Part shown: positions 1-8,561 of the stretch, in pieces
Layout: every line of letters starts with the position of its first letter
How positions within the stretch are numbered: position 1 is the first letter of the stretch
Origin: Actinoplanes utahensis
Lineage (GTDB): Bacteria > Actinomycetota > Actinomycetes > Mycobacteriales > Micromonosporaceae
Assembly (NCBI RefSeq): GCF_016862455.1
Contig: NZ_BOMZ01000044.1
Coordinates: 1-64,000, forward strand
Direction: 5' to 3'
Length of the DNA stretch: 64,000 bases
The notes under the pieces: model-generated
What the model saw: the letters and a program-made list of their open reading frames with translations, nothing else
What the model was told of the DNA's origin: nothing
Database searches by the model: none
Translations under genes and position numbers: made by a program

Positions 1-2261
1 CCGGGGAAAGTCCCGGCAGCAGAGGAACCGGCAGAGGGCGGGCCGGTCAGGCCGGAACCGTTGGTGGAGGAGCCGGTGACAGGGACGAGGGGCGCGGAGG
101 AACCGGAGACGGCCGGGCCGGACGGGGCGGGGCCGACCCGGGTGAGCGACACCGCGCACACCTTGAGCTCCGGCTGGAAGGAGATCGGGTCGACGGCGTC
201 GCTGGTGACCGCGTTGACGCTGACGTATTCGCCGAACAGGTCGTTCCAGTGGATGGGGGCGAAGCAGCCGCCCGGCAGGACCCGGTCGGTGATGACGGCG
301 GGCAGGACGGCCCGCCCGCGCCGGGACGCGATCTCCACCAGGTCCCCGGCCGCGATCTCGTACCCTTCCGCGTCGACCGCGTTGATCTCCAGGAACGGTT
401 TCGGGTTGAGCCGGTTCAGCTTCGCGATCTTGCCGGTCTTGGTCATGGTGTGCCATTGGTGCTGGAGGCGGCCGGTGTTGAGCACGAACGGGTAGTCGTC
501 GTCGGGCATCTCCGCCGGGTCGGTGTGCGGCCGGGCGTGGAAGACCGCCTTCCCGCCGGGGGTGGCGAACCGGAGGCCGCCGTCGGCGGTGCGGTAGCGG
601 ATCGGGTTCCGGTCCGGGCCGCCGGGCGCGGCCGGCCATTGCACGGGGCCACGGTTCAGCCGTTCGTAGGTGACGCCGCTCAGGTCGTACCCGGTCTGCG
701 GGTTGGCGAAGGTCTTGATCTCCTCGAGGATCTCCTCGGCGGAACCGTAGGCGAACGACGCGCCGTAACCCATCTCGGTCGCGACGCGGGCGATGATCTG
801 CCAGTCGGGCAGCGCCTCGCCGGGCGCGGGCACCACCGGGTGGACCAGGGTCAGGTTCCGCTCCGAGTTGATCATGATGCCGTCCGCCTCGGACCACATG
901 GCCGCGGGCAGCGCGATGTCGGCGTACGCGTTGGTCTCGGTCTCGGCGAACGCGTCCTGGGTGACGACCAGCTCGGCGGCTTCCAGGCCGGCGATGACGG
1001 TGCGCCGGTTGCCGACCGAGGCGACCGGGTTGGTGCAGATCACCCAGCAGGCCCTGATCCTCCCTGCGGCCATCTGCTCGAACATGTCGACGGTGCCCTT
1101 GCCGACCTCGGTGCGCAGGGTTCCGGCGGGCACGCCCCACGCCTTCTCGGTGAACTCGCGGTCGGCCGGAACCAGCACCGACCGCTGGCCGGGCAGTCCC
1201 GGGCCCATGTAGCCCATCTCCCGGCCGCCCATCGCGTTGGGCTGGCCGGTGAGCGAGAACGGCCCGCTCCCGGTACGGCAGATCGCGCCGGTCGCCAGGT
1301 GCAGGTTGATCAGGGCGTTGGTGTTCCAGGTGCCGTGGGTGCTCTGGTTGAGGCCCATGGTCCACAGACTGACCCAGTTCCCGGACGCACCGATCCACTC
1401 GGCCGCGGTCCGGATGTCAGCCTCCGGGATGCCGGTGAGCTCGGCGACCCGGTCCGGGGGGTAGTCGTCGAGGAACGGAGGCATCGCCTCCCAGCCCTCG
1501 GTGTTGGCCTCGATGAAGTCCTGATCGATGTGCCGAGAGGCCACGAGAAGGTGCAGCAGGCCGTTGAGCAGGGCCAGGTCGGCGCCCGGCCGGATCTGCA
1601 GGAAGAGGTCGGCCTTCTCCGCGGTGGCGGTGCGCCGCGGGTCGACGACCATCAGCTTGGCGCCGGCCTTGACCCGCTCCATCATCCGCAGGAACAGGAT
1701 CGGATGGCAGTCGGCCATGTTCGACCCGATGACGAGGTACGCGTCCGCGTGATCCAGGTCGTCGTAGGAGCCGGGCGGGCCGTCGGCGCCCAGCGACAGT
1801 TTGTATCCGGTGCCCGCGCTGGCCATGCACAGCCGCGAGTTGCTCTCGATGTTGTTCGTCCCGATGAAGCCCTTGACCAGCTTGTTCGCCAGGTACTGGG
1901 CTTCCAGGGTCATCTGCCCGGAGACGTACATGGCGAACGAGTCCGGCCCGTGCTCGTCGATGATCGCGCGCAGCCGCCGGGCGGTCTCGCTGATCGCGGC
2001 GTCCACGCCGGTCCGCTCCGGAGCGGCGCCGCGGTCGGAACGGATCAGCGCGGTGTCCAGCCGTCCCGGCGCGGCGAGCAGTTCGGCGCTCGTCGCGCCC
2101 TTGGTACAGAGGCGCCCGGCGTTGGCCGGGTGTTCCCGGTCCCCGCTCGCCTTGATCACTTTGAGACGGCCGTCGCCGTGGCGCGCTACGTCGAGCACCA
2201 TCCCGCAACCGACACCGCAGTAGCCGCACACGGTTCGCACCTGGGTGACATCGGCAGCCAC
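1..2261 (-). CDS. Assimilatory nitrate reductase catalytic subunit, molybdopterin oxidoreductase (3' end outside window)
   Basis: This is the N-terminal 753 codons of a molybdenum enzyme that would reduce nitrate to nitrite in the cytoplasm. The GTG start at 2261 is preceded by GAAGGGG at a 5-nt spacing. A four-cysteine iron-sulfur motif is visible at C12, C15, C19 and C52 (VCGYCGVGCG, then LCTKG). Near the left edge the molybdopterin-dinucleotide-binding region reads FAPIHWNDLFGEYVSVNAVT. After that comes a Ser/Gly/Pro/Thr-rich linker of about 40 residues that is still open at base 1. Actinobacterial nitrate reductases are often fused to a sulfite-reductase-type flavoprotein half, so the linker suggests such a fusion lies outside the window; this cannot be confirmed here. 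A GlnR-like box upstream fits nitrogen control. Confidence 0.85.
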   Translation of the reverse strand, partial: MAADVTQVRTVCGYCGVGCGMVLDVARHGDGRLKVIKASGDREHPANAGRLCTKGATSAELLAAPGRLDTALIRSDRGAAPERTGVDAAISETARRLRAIIDEHGPDSFAMYVSGQMTLEAQYLANKLVKGFIGTNNIESNSRLCMASAGTGYKLSLGADGPPGSYDDLDHADAYLVIGSNMADCHPILFLRMMERVKAGAKLMVVDPRRTATAEKADLFLQIRPGADLALLNGLLHLLVASRHIDQDFIEANTEGWEAMPPFLDDYPPDRVAELTGIPEADIRTAAEWIGASGNWVSLWTMGLNQSTHGTWNTNALINLHLATGAICRTGSGPFSLTGQPNAMGGREMGYMGPGLPGQRSVLVPADREFTEKAWGVPAGTLRTEVGKGTVDMFEQMAAGRIRACWVICTNPVASVGNRRTVIAGLEAAELVVTQDAFAETETNAYADIALPAAMWSEADGIMINSERNLTLVHPVVPAPGEALPDWQIIARVATEMGYGASFAYGSAEEILEEIKTFANPQTGYDLSGVTYERLNRGPVQWPAAPGGPDRNPIRYRTADGGLRFATPGGKAVFHARPHTDPAEMPDDDYPFVLNTGRLQHQWHTMTKTGKIAKLNRLNPKPFLEINAVDAEGYEIAAGDLVEIASRRGRAVLPAVITDRVLPGGCFAPIHWNDLFGEYVSVNAVTSDAVDPISFQPELKVCAVSLTRVGPAPSGPAVSGSSAPLVPVTGSSTNGSGLTGPPSAGSSAAGTFP

Positions 2262-2307
2262 GGGCACCCCTTCAAGCCAGACGTCATCGCAGACGGGACG
2301 TGCACCC

Positions 2308-2313
2308 AACCTA
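2308..2313 (-). promoter_or_regulatory. Candidate -10 hexamer TAGGTT of the nitrate reductase promoter
   Basis: Read on the minus strand, TAGGTT fits the actinobacterial TANNNT -10 pattern. It lies 10 nt downstream of the GlnR-like box and about 47 nt upstream of the GTG start. Confidence 0.4.
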
Positions 2314-2323
2314 GGAACCGCTG

Positions 2324-2339
2324 GTTTCCGCATGGTCAC
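2324..2339 (-). promoter_or_regulatory. GlnR-like operator (GTnAC-N6-GAAAC)
   Basis: The minus strand reads GTGACCATGCGGAAAC, an exact match to the GTnAC-N6-GAAAC arrangement described for the nitrogen regulator GlnR in actinomycetes. It sits 63-78 nt before the nitrate reductase start and just upstream of the candidate -10, a usual position for activation. No second copy at the 22-bp repeat distance was found. Confidence 0.65.
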
Positions 2340-2410
2340 TTGAAAGTGCGTCGCCGATTACCCCGGCGTCACGTCCCGGCGCCCGCCGTTGTGAGTGTCC
2401 GCCGACACAG

Positions 2411-2450
2411 AAAAGCCGCCCCACCGGGGGTTGTCCCCCGGTGACGCGGC
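2411..2450 (-). terminator. Rho-independent terminator of the DUF3068 gene
   Basis: CACCGGGGG (2422-2430) pairs perfectly with CCCCCGGTG (2435-2443) around a TTGT loop. A further GCCGC/GCGGC stem lies outside a small internal loop. On the minus strand the stem is followed by TTTTCTGTGTC. It therefore ends transcription arriving from 2470. The rest of the 2262-2469 gap holds the nitrate reductase promoter signals. Confidence 0.85.
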
Positions 2451-2469
2451 CGTTCTGACCAGCCGGGGA

Positions 2470-3525
2470 TCAGGACTTGTCGGCGGCGGCCGTCGCGTCG
2501 GCGGTCTCCTCGTCCTGGGCCGCGTGCCGGCCGGAGCCGGTCCACTGCGCCGGGACACCGGTGGCGGCCGTGCGGGCGTTGCCCCGGGCCACGATGATGC
2601 CGCCGACGACGGCGAGGATCAGGCCGAGGACGCCGAGGCCGATCGGGCCGTACAGGCCGACCAGGTCGAGCTTGAGAACGTTGCCGCCGACGGTGTCGAC
2701 CGACTTGTTCACGGTCTCGTCGTTGTAGGCGAAGGTCGCGTCGAGGATGTCGACCGAGCGGCCGTCGGTGGAGACGAGCTGCTTCTGCTGCTGCTCCTGC
2801 ACCCGCAGGAACTGGCCGGTCTTCGGCTCGACCCACACGGTACGGGTGTTGCTGTACTTCACCGAGCCTTCGGTGGCGCCCGGCAGGAGCTGGCCGAGGA
2901 TCAGCTTGACCCGGTCCTCCGGCAGCACCTGGGTCTCGTTCTGCAGCGTCTGGGTGAACTGGTAGACCTCGAGACCCTGGATCTCGTCGGTCTTGACGAA
3001 CTTCGCCGGCCGGGCGTCGAGGATGTCCCGGTCGAAGATCTCGTAGTCCTTCTGCTCGGTGCCGAACGGGAACTTGTAGACCTGGCCCTTGTAGGAGACC
3101 GGCTCACGCTGGCCGCCGGTGTCCAGCCACTGGTCCGCCCAGTTCACCGACGCGGCCGTCTCCCGGTCCACGGCGAACGACGTGCTGTAGGCGCTGATCA
3201 GCTCGTTGGTGTCGGTCCGCTGGACCTGCTGGCCGGCCACCCAGACCAGCGCGCTGCCGTCGAGGTCGCCCTGGAGCTTGGCGGTCGCGTCGGCGTCGGG
3301 CTGGACGGTCACCGTCGAGCGGAGCGTGGCGCTCTCGATGGTGGCCGTGCCGCCCTTGATCTGCATGAAACGGGCGTTCGGCGCCTCGGCCACCGACTGG
3401 GTCATCTCCATGTCGTACGGGATCTGCTTGGCCGTCGGGGCCACGACGAAAGCAAGGCCGCCGGCGAATACCAACGCCAAGACGCCGAAACCGAACAGCA
3501 CGGTGCCGATGACGCGGGACTTCAT
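2470..3525 (-). CDS. DUF3068 (PorA-like) membrane-anchored protein
   Basis: A 351-aa protein with an N-terminal membrane segment (VIGTVLFGFGVLALVFAGGL, residues about 5-25), a large extracytoplasmic beta-rich domain, and a second membrane helix near residues 295-320 followed by a charged cytoplasmic tail. This layout and the sequence agree with the actinobacterial DUF3068 family, which has no defined biochemical role. The ATG at 3525 is chosen because GGAGGA lies 4 nt upstream; longer reading frames have no such signal. It is downstream of, and co-directional with, the AftD-like gene, from which 65 bp separate it, and it has its own strong terminator. A role in the cell envelope is inferred from anchoring and neighbours only. 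Confidence 0.8.
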   Translation of the reverse strand: MKSRVIGTVLFGFGVLALVFAGGLAFVVAPTAKQIPYDMEMTQSVAEAPNARFMQIKGGTATIESATLRSTVTVQPDADATAKLQGDLDGSALVWVAGQQVQRTDTNELISAYSTSFAVDRETAASVNWADQWLDTGGQREPVSYKGQVYKFPFGTEQKDYEIFDRDILDARPAKFVKTDEIQGLEVYQFTQTLQNETQVLPEDRVKLILGQLLPGATEGSVKYSNTRTVWVEPKTGQFLRVQEQQQKQLVSTDGRSVDILDATFAYNDETVNKSVDTVGGNVLKLDLVGLYGPIGLGVLGLILAVVGGIIVARGNARTAATGVPAQWTGSGRHAAQDEETADATAAADKS

Positions 3526-3590
3526 ATGTCCTCCACGAGGTGGAATCGGAATTGTGGCAGGTGAATGTATGCCAAGCTGGCAGGAGGTTA

Positions 3591-6500
3591 CTACTGAGTC
3601 ACATCCGGAAGCGAGACCCTGGACACATCTTCCTGATCGCTTGCTGAAACAGACTCGCCATCGCGCCGCAGCACCACCGTGAAATTCCACGTGAGCACCT
3701 CCCGCAGCACGGGCACCGAAGCCACCCATTGCGCCCACCAGGGGTGATACCGCGGGATGACGTCGACAACCGTGACGGAACCGGCACGGCGGGCGGCCCG
3801 GGCCCAGCGCATCATCCGGGCGGCGCTGACCGGGAAGAGCGTCTCCCGGTAGCGGTTCTTCGGCTCGTGGCCGGTCTTGCGCAGGTAACGGCGCCGCGCC
3901 CGGTCACCGCCGAGCCAGTGCCAGAAGGGCCCGGTCTCGTGCCCGCCGTGCGGCGACCACCAGGGCGTGAACGACACGAAGACGGTTCCGCCCGGCCGGG
4001 TGACCCGGACCATCTCGTCGAGCATCGCCTCCGGTTCGCTGACGTGCTCCAGCACGTTCGACGAGTAGCAGACGTCCAGCGCCCCGGTACGGATCGGCAG
4101 CGCGGTGCCGCTGCCCCGGATCATCCCGTTGACCTCGGCGCCGGCCGCCGCGAAGTCGCCGACGGCCGGGTCGAGCCCCAGGTACGTGGCCCCGGCCTTC
4201 TCGAACTCGCTCGCGAAATAGCCGGGCCCGCCGCCGACGTCCAGCACCCGGGCGCCGTCGAGGTCGGCGTACGCCTCGAGCTGGCGTACCGAGTCCTCGG
4301 CGAGCAGCGAGTAGAACCGGTCCGGGTCGCTCTGCTCGACCAGGAAGGCGCGGAACAGCCGGACCGATCGGCGCAGCGTCGCCCGGTACGGGCTGATCGG
4401 CCACTCGTCCACTGAGATCTCCTTCTCCGGCCGGCCGGACGACGGGGCCGCGACCGCCGCGACCGCGCACACGGCGGCCAGCATCGCCGACTGCACGGCG
4501 ATCCCGTACGCCCACTCCTGCCCGTGCCCGAGCAGCCGCCCGCCGACCGCGACCACGACAGCGGTCACGGCGCTCGCGAAGGCGAGCCCGGGCAGCCAGT
4601 TCGGCCGGCCCTGCCGGATGATCAGGGCGGCCAGCAGCAACGCGGCGCCGGCCGCGCCGCCGAGGACGACCACCAGCACCATCAGCGGCAGGATCATCCA
4701 CCAGTCCCCACCGGGGACGCGAGTGCGGAGCCTGGCCGGCGGACCGGCGGCGACCTCCCGCCGGCGAGCCGGCACGAGGGCGAGCAGGACGACCAGCAGG
4801 ACACATCCGGCGCCGGCCGCGAGACCGGTACGGTACGGGTCGTCCGGCGTGAACCGCAAGATCACCGGCCCACCGTCGCCGGCCGGCAGCACGAACGCCT
4901 GCTGCCACCCGTCCACCCGGACCGGCCGCAGCTCCTGACCGTTCAGCGTCGCGGCCCATCCGGCGTTCAGGTTCTCCGGCACGACCAGCAGCGACGCGGC
5001 CCCGGCGGCGACCGTCACGGCCCGTTCGGTGGCGTCCCAGCGCTCCACGGTCACGGCCCGGTGGCTCACCGCGGGAGCGGCGTCCGTCGTGCCGTCCGGA
5101 ACCAGGATCGCGGAGTCGATCAGGAACGCCGCCGACGGCACCGTCCGCAGACGCTGGTCACCCTGGGGCAGCCGGACGGACTCGCTGGCGAACACGTCGC
5201 AGACGGTCACCGCCAGCGCTCTTTTCGCCCGGACGTCGCCGAGGGTGCCCCGCACCGACGTCGGGTAGCGGACCCCGCCGATCTCGACGGCCGGGCCTCT
5301 GCCGCACGGCGCCGCCAGCGGCGTGCCGTCGGCGGCCGGTGCGAGCAGCCCGGCCAGCCCGGGCACCTGGACCTCGGCGATGCCGGCCGGGGCGGGCCAG
5401 CCGATGCCGCCGCCGCGGGTGTCCGCGGTGACCCGCTCAGCGGCCGAGACGGTGATCGCGATCCGGCTGGTGACGACGGCCGGGAACGTGACCCAGCCGT
5501 CGGCGCCGACCTGGGCGCTGGTGTTCCGCCCGCCCGCACTGATCGACACGATGGTGGGCCGGGCCGCGGCCGGGGCCTCCGGCACGACCAGCCGCACCCG
5601 GTCCACCCGGCGGTTGCCCTTCCACGCCAGGGCCAGCGTGGGCTGCGCGTCGGTGGGCTCGGCCAGCCAGGCGGTGACCGGGTCGCCGTCGACGGCGGCG
5701 TGCGCGCCGACCGTGACGTCACCGGTCAGCACCGACGACGCGGACGCGGACACCGGCCGGGACAGCGGGACGGCCGCGCCGGGCCGGGGCAGAGCGGTGA
5801 GCCTCAGGTCGTAGGCGGCGTCCACCGGGGTGGTGAAATACCTGTCGATGCCGAGCGGTTCCTCGCCCTGCCGGGTCAGGAACTGGTCGCAGCGGATCGC
5901 GGCGCCCGCCCCGGTCCCGGCCGGATAGCAGGAGCCGCGCTGCTGCACGGCCCGCTCGAACGCGTAGACCGGCGCGACGTTCGCCGCGGTGTCGGCCGGC
6001 ACCCGCAGGCCGCGCTCCGCCGTGAGGCCGGGGATGCCCAGCTCACGCAGCACGACGCTGCCCTGGTAACCCTGGCGCAGGGCGAGGACGGTGATCCGGA
6101 CCGAGGTGGTCAGGCCGGGCAGCGTCTCCAGGCGGTGCGGGCCGGGGGTGGCCGGCACCGGACGGTCCACGATGCCCTGGTCGGTGGTCAGCCGGACGAC
6201 CGAGACCGGCGCCGAGACCCGCAGGTCGTCGACGAAGTCCACGGTCACGGCGGTGACCCGCTTGGCGGTGCCCAGCTCGACGTCGATCCACTGGCCGGCG
6301 CCCGGCTCGTACGGGTCCGAGCGCCACACCGTGGACCGGTCGCCGTCCAGGGCCGCGTACGGCAGGGCGGACGGGTCGATCGCGGCGACCGCGTCGGCGA
6401 AGCTGATGCTGCTGGACGCCTGCACGGAGCGGATGCCCTGGTATTCGGCGACGGTCTGGTGGCCGGCCGGGTCGAACGGGGTCAGGTCCGTGCGTACCCG

Positions 6501-8561
6501 GCCCTGCCTGGTCTTCTCGTCGGCGGTCAGGGTCTGGCTGACGTTGTCGCGGATCCGGCCGATATTGAGCTCACGGCGGCGCAGGCCGTCGGTGACGATC
6601 GGCCGGGCCGTCGACTCACCGGCGGCCAGGCCCAGGTCACCCGTCGCGTCACCGGCCAGCACGGCCGGCTGGGTTCCGTCGATCAGGCCCTGTTCCAGGA
6701 CGCCGAGCAGCGACTCGGGGCCGCCACTGACCACCGGGACGTCGGCGATCGCGGTCGCCGAGACGGCCGGCACCGTGCCCGCGACCTGGAAGATCTCGAT
6801 GGACGGCACGGCGACCCCGGCGTCCACCGGGCTGGGCTCCGCGCCGCCGGCGCCGACCTCGGGGCCGAACGTGACGACCCGGTCCAGGCCCGGCGACCCG
6901 GCGATGGCCCGGCGCACCACGGCGATCGGCGGCGCGCCCGAGGCGGCCCGGTCCAGGTCGTGCCGGACCAGTAGGTACTGGTAGCCGGATCGGGCCAGGA
7001 AGGCGGCCAGCGCCGGGGAGCCCTGCCCCTGCGCGAGGACCGCGTCGACCGCGTCCATCACTCGGGTGTTGCCCTCGGAGCCGAGCGGGATCTGGTTGCG
7101 CTGCGCCCACGGCGCCCCGGCCAGCGGCTGGATCGGCTCGTCGACGGTCCGGCCCCAGGTGTGCTGGGCGAACCCGGCGCCGGGCACGACCAGGGTGCGC
7201 GCCCGCGCGTCCTGGTCGGTGAGCCAGTCCGCGGCCTCCTGCCAGTACGACGGCATCGCGGTCCAGCCCGGCCCGGGACGCAGCAGCGTCATCCCGGCCG
7301 GCGCGGCCGCGATCACCAGCAGCGCCGCGACCAGCGGGCTCGCCGGGACCGGCCACGGCAGCCGGCGCAGACGCAGGGTGCGGCTGGCGGCGTACGCCAG
7401 GCCCAGCGCGATCGGCAGGCGCAGCACCGGCTCGAACTTGTGCACGTTGCGCAGCGGGGCCAGCGGCCCGTCCAGCAGCTCGCGGGCGAACGGCGCGAAC
7501 GGGCTGTCCATGGTGCCGACGTAACCCATGGTCAGCAGGGTCAGACCGGTGAACATGGCGACGATCAGGAAACGCCGCTCGGGCAGGCCGCGCATCGCCA
7601 GCCCGGCCAGGCCGACGGCGGCGACCAGCGCGGTCGCCGTCATCAGCAGCGGGTTGTCGATCAGGGTCCAGCCGGCCGGCCACCACGGGTCGCCCTGCAC
7701 GATGTAGCCGACCCACTGGTTGGTGCCGCGGAACGCCTGGAAGAGCGAGGTGACCGCGGTGGTCGTGCCGGAGGACTCGATGTAGTCCAGGAACGGCAGG
7801 CTGTACTCGCCGAAGAGCAGCAGCGGGACGATCCACCACAGAGTCGCCCCGACGACGCAGAGCACCCACCAGCCGATCAGCTCGGCCAACCGCCGGTCCC
7901 AGCGCCGGGTGATCAGCCACAGGCCGGGCAGGACCAGGGCCATCACGGTGGCGGCGGCGTTGATGCCGCCCATGAAGAGCACCGCCAGCGCGGACAGCGC
8001 CGCCGCCCGCCGGGCCGAGCCGATCCTGCGGAACCGCACCAGGGGCAGCATCACCCAGGGCAGGAACACCACCGGCAGCATCTCCGAGGAGAGCGGGCCG
8101 ATCTCGGTGAGCATCCGGGGGGCCAGGGTGTACGCCAGCGCGCCCACGATCCGGCCGGCGTCGTTGCCGATCCGCAGCGCGCGGGCCAGCAGCAGGACCC
8201 CGAAGTAGGTGACGCAGAGCAGCACCGCGCACCACAGGCGCTGGGTGATCCACGGCGGCACGCCGAGCAGGTCGCCGGCGGCGAAGAACGGGCCCATCGG
8301 GAACAGGTAGCCGTACGCCTGCTGCTGCAGTTCGCCCGAGGTCGCCCACGGGTTCCACAGGTGCAGGGCCCGGGACATGAAGCCGATCGGGTTCTCGGCC
8401 AGGTCCAGTTTGGTGTCGAAGGTGGCCTGGCCGGGGCGCTGCACGAAGGCGAGCACGACCAGCAGCAGGGCGCCGACGATGGCGAGCGCGTGCCGGCTGG
8501 GGCCGGCGGTGGTGGCGGGCGGTGTGGTCACCCGGGTCCGCTCCCGGACGGCGGCGGTCAT
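3591..8561 (-). CDS. aftD: AftD-like alpha-(1->3)-arabinofuranosyltransferase joined in frame to a class I SAM methyltransferase
   Basis: A 1656-aa reading frame. Residues 1 to about 1383 match AftD architecture. There is a multi-helix GT-C domain beginning DTKLDLAENPIGFMSRALHL. Two discoidin-like carbohydrate-binding modules follow (near ALDGDRSTVWRSDPYEPGAG and AVDGDPVTAWLAEP), then C-terminal helices. AftD adds branching arabinofuranose to envelope arabinan using decaprenyl-phosphate arabinose outside the membrane. Residues from about 1384 form a methyltransferase with VLDVGGGPGYF (SAM loop) and a later VCYSSNVLEHV segment. The ATG at 8561 overlaps the TGA of the upstream VWA gene as ATGA. 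An internal GTG with a perfect ribosome site lies exactly at the junction, so the two halves may also be made separately. Known AftD proteins are about 1400 aa, so the methyltransferase is the extra part. Confidence 0.85.
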   Translation of the reverse strand: MTAAVRERTRVTTPPATTAGPSRHALAIVGALLLVVLAFVQRPGQATFDTKLDLAENPIGFMSRALHLWNPWATSGELQQQAYGYLFPMGPFFAAGDLLGVPPWITQRLWCAVLLCVTYFGVLLLARALRIGNDAGRIVGALAYTLAPRMLTEIGPLSSEMLPVVFLPWVMLPLVRFRRIGSARRAAALSALAVLFMGGINAAATVMALVLPGLWLITRRWDRRLAELIGWWVLCVVGATLWWIVPLLLFGEYSLPFLDYIESSGTTTAVTSLFQAFRGTNQWVGYIVQGDPWWPAGWTLIDNPLLMTATALVAAVGLAGLAMRGLPERRFLIVAMFTGLTLLTMGYVGTMDSPFAPFARELLDGPLAPLRNVHKFEPVLRLPIALGLAYAASRTLRLRRLPWPVPASPLVAALLVIAAAPAGMTLLRPGPGWTAMPSYWQEAADWLTDQDARARTLVVPGAGFAQHTWGRTVDEPIQPLAGAPWAQRNQIPLGSEGNTRVMDAVDAVLAQGQGSPALAAFLARSGYQYLLVRHDLDRAASGAPPIAVVRRAIAGSPGLDRVVTFGPEVGAGGAEPSPVDAGVAVPSIEIFQVAGTVPAVSATAIADVPVVSGGPESLLGVLEQGLIDGTQPAVLAGDATGDLGLAAGESTARPIVTDGLRRRELNIGRIRDNVSQTLTADEKTRQGRVRTDLTPFDPAGHQTVAEYQGIRSVQASSSISFADAVAAIDPSALPYAALDGDRSTVWRSDPYEPGAGQWIDVELGTAKRVTAVTVDFVDDLRVSAPVSVVRLTTDQGIVDRPVPATPGPHRLETLPGLTTSVRITVLALRQGYQGSVVLRELGIPGLTAERGLRVPADTAANVAPVYAFERAVQQRGSCYPAGTGAGAAIRCDQFLTRQGEEPLGIDRYFTTPVDAAYDLRLTALPRPGAAVPLSRPVSASASSVLTGDVTVGAHAAVDGDPVTAWLAEPTDAQPTLALAWKGNRRVDRVRLVVPEAPAAARPTIVSISAGGRNTSAQVGADGWVTFPAVVTSRIAITVSAAERVTADTRGGGIGWPAPAGIAEVQVPGLAGLLAPAADGTPLAAPCGRGPAVEIGGVRYPTSVRGTLGDVRAKRALAVTVCDVFASESVRLPQGDQRLRTVPSAAFLIDSAILVPDGTTDAAPAVSHRAVTVERWDATERAVTVAAGAASLLVVPENLNAGWAATLNGQELRPVRVDGWQQAFVLPAGDGGPVILRFTPDDPYRTGLAAGAGCVLLVVLLALVPARRREVAAGPPARLRTRVPGGDWWMILPLMVLVVVLGGAAGAALLLAALIIRQGRPNWLPGLAFASAVTAVVVAVGGRLLGHGQEWAYGIAVQSAMLAAVCAVAAVAAPSSGRPEKEISVDEWPISPYRATLRRSVRLFRAFLVEQSDPDRFYSLLAEDSVRQLEAYADLDGARVLDVGGGPGYFASEFEKAGATYLGLDPAVGDFAAAGAEVNGMIRGSGTALPIRTGALDVCYSSNVLEHVSEPEAMLDEMVRVTRPGGTVFVSFTPWWSPHGGHETGPFWHWLGGDRARRRYLRKTGHEPKNRYRETLFPVSAARMMRWARAARRAGSVTVVDVIPRYHPWWAQWVASVPVLREVLTWNFTVVLRRDGESVSASDQEDVSRVSLPDVTQ
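4412..4424 (-). promoter_or_regulatory. Internal ribosome binding site and GTG at the AftD/methyltransferase junction
   Basis: On the minus strand AAGGAG (4424-4419) is followed by a 6-nt spacer and an in-frame GTG (4412-4410). Translation from here would give a free 273-aa methyltransferase ending at 3591. No stop codon separates it from the AftD part, so fused and free forms may both exist. Confidence 0.6.

Noticed and set aside
249-2444. Long forward ORF (731 aa) opposite the nitrate reductase
   Set aside because: Rich in Arg/Gly/Pro/His with no domains. The minus strand has the iron-sulfur and molybdopterin motifs, and the forward frame is its GC-bias shadow.
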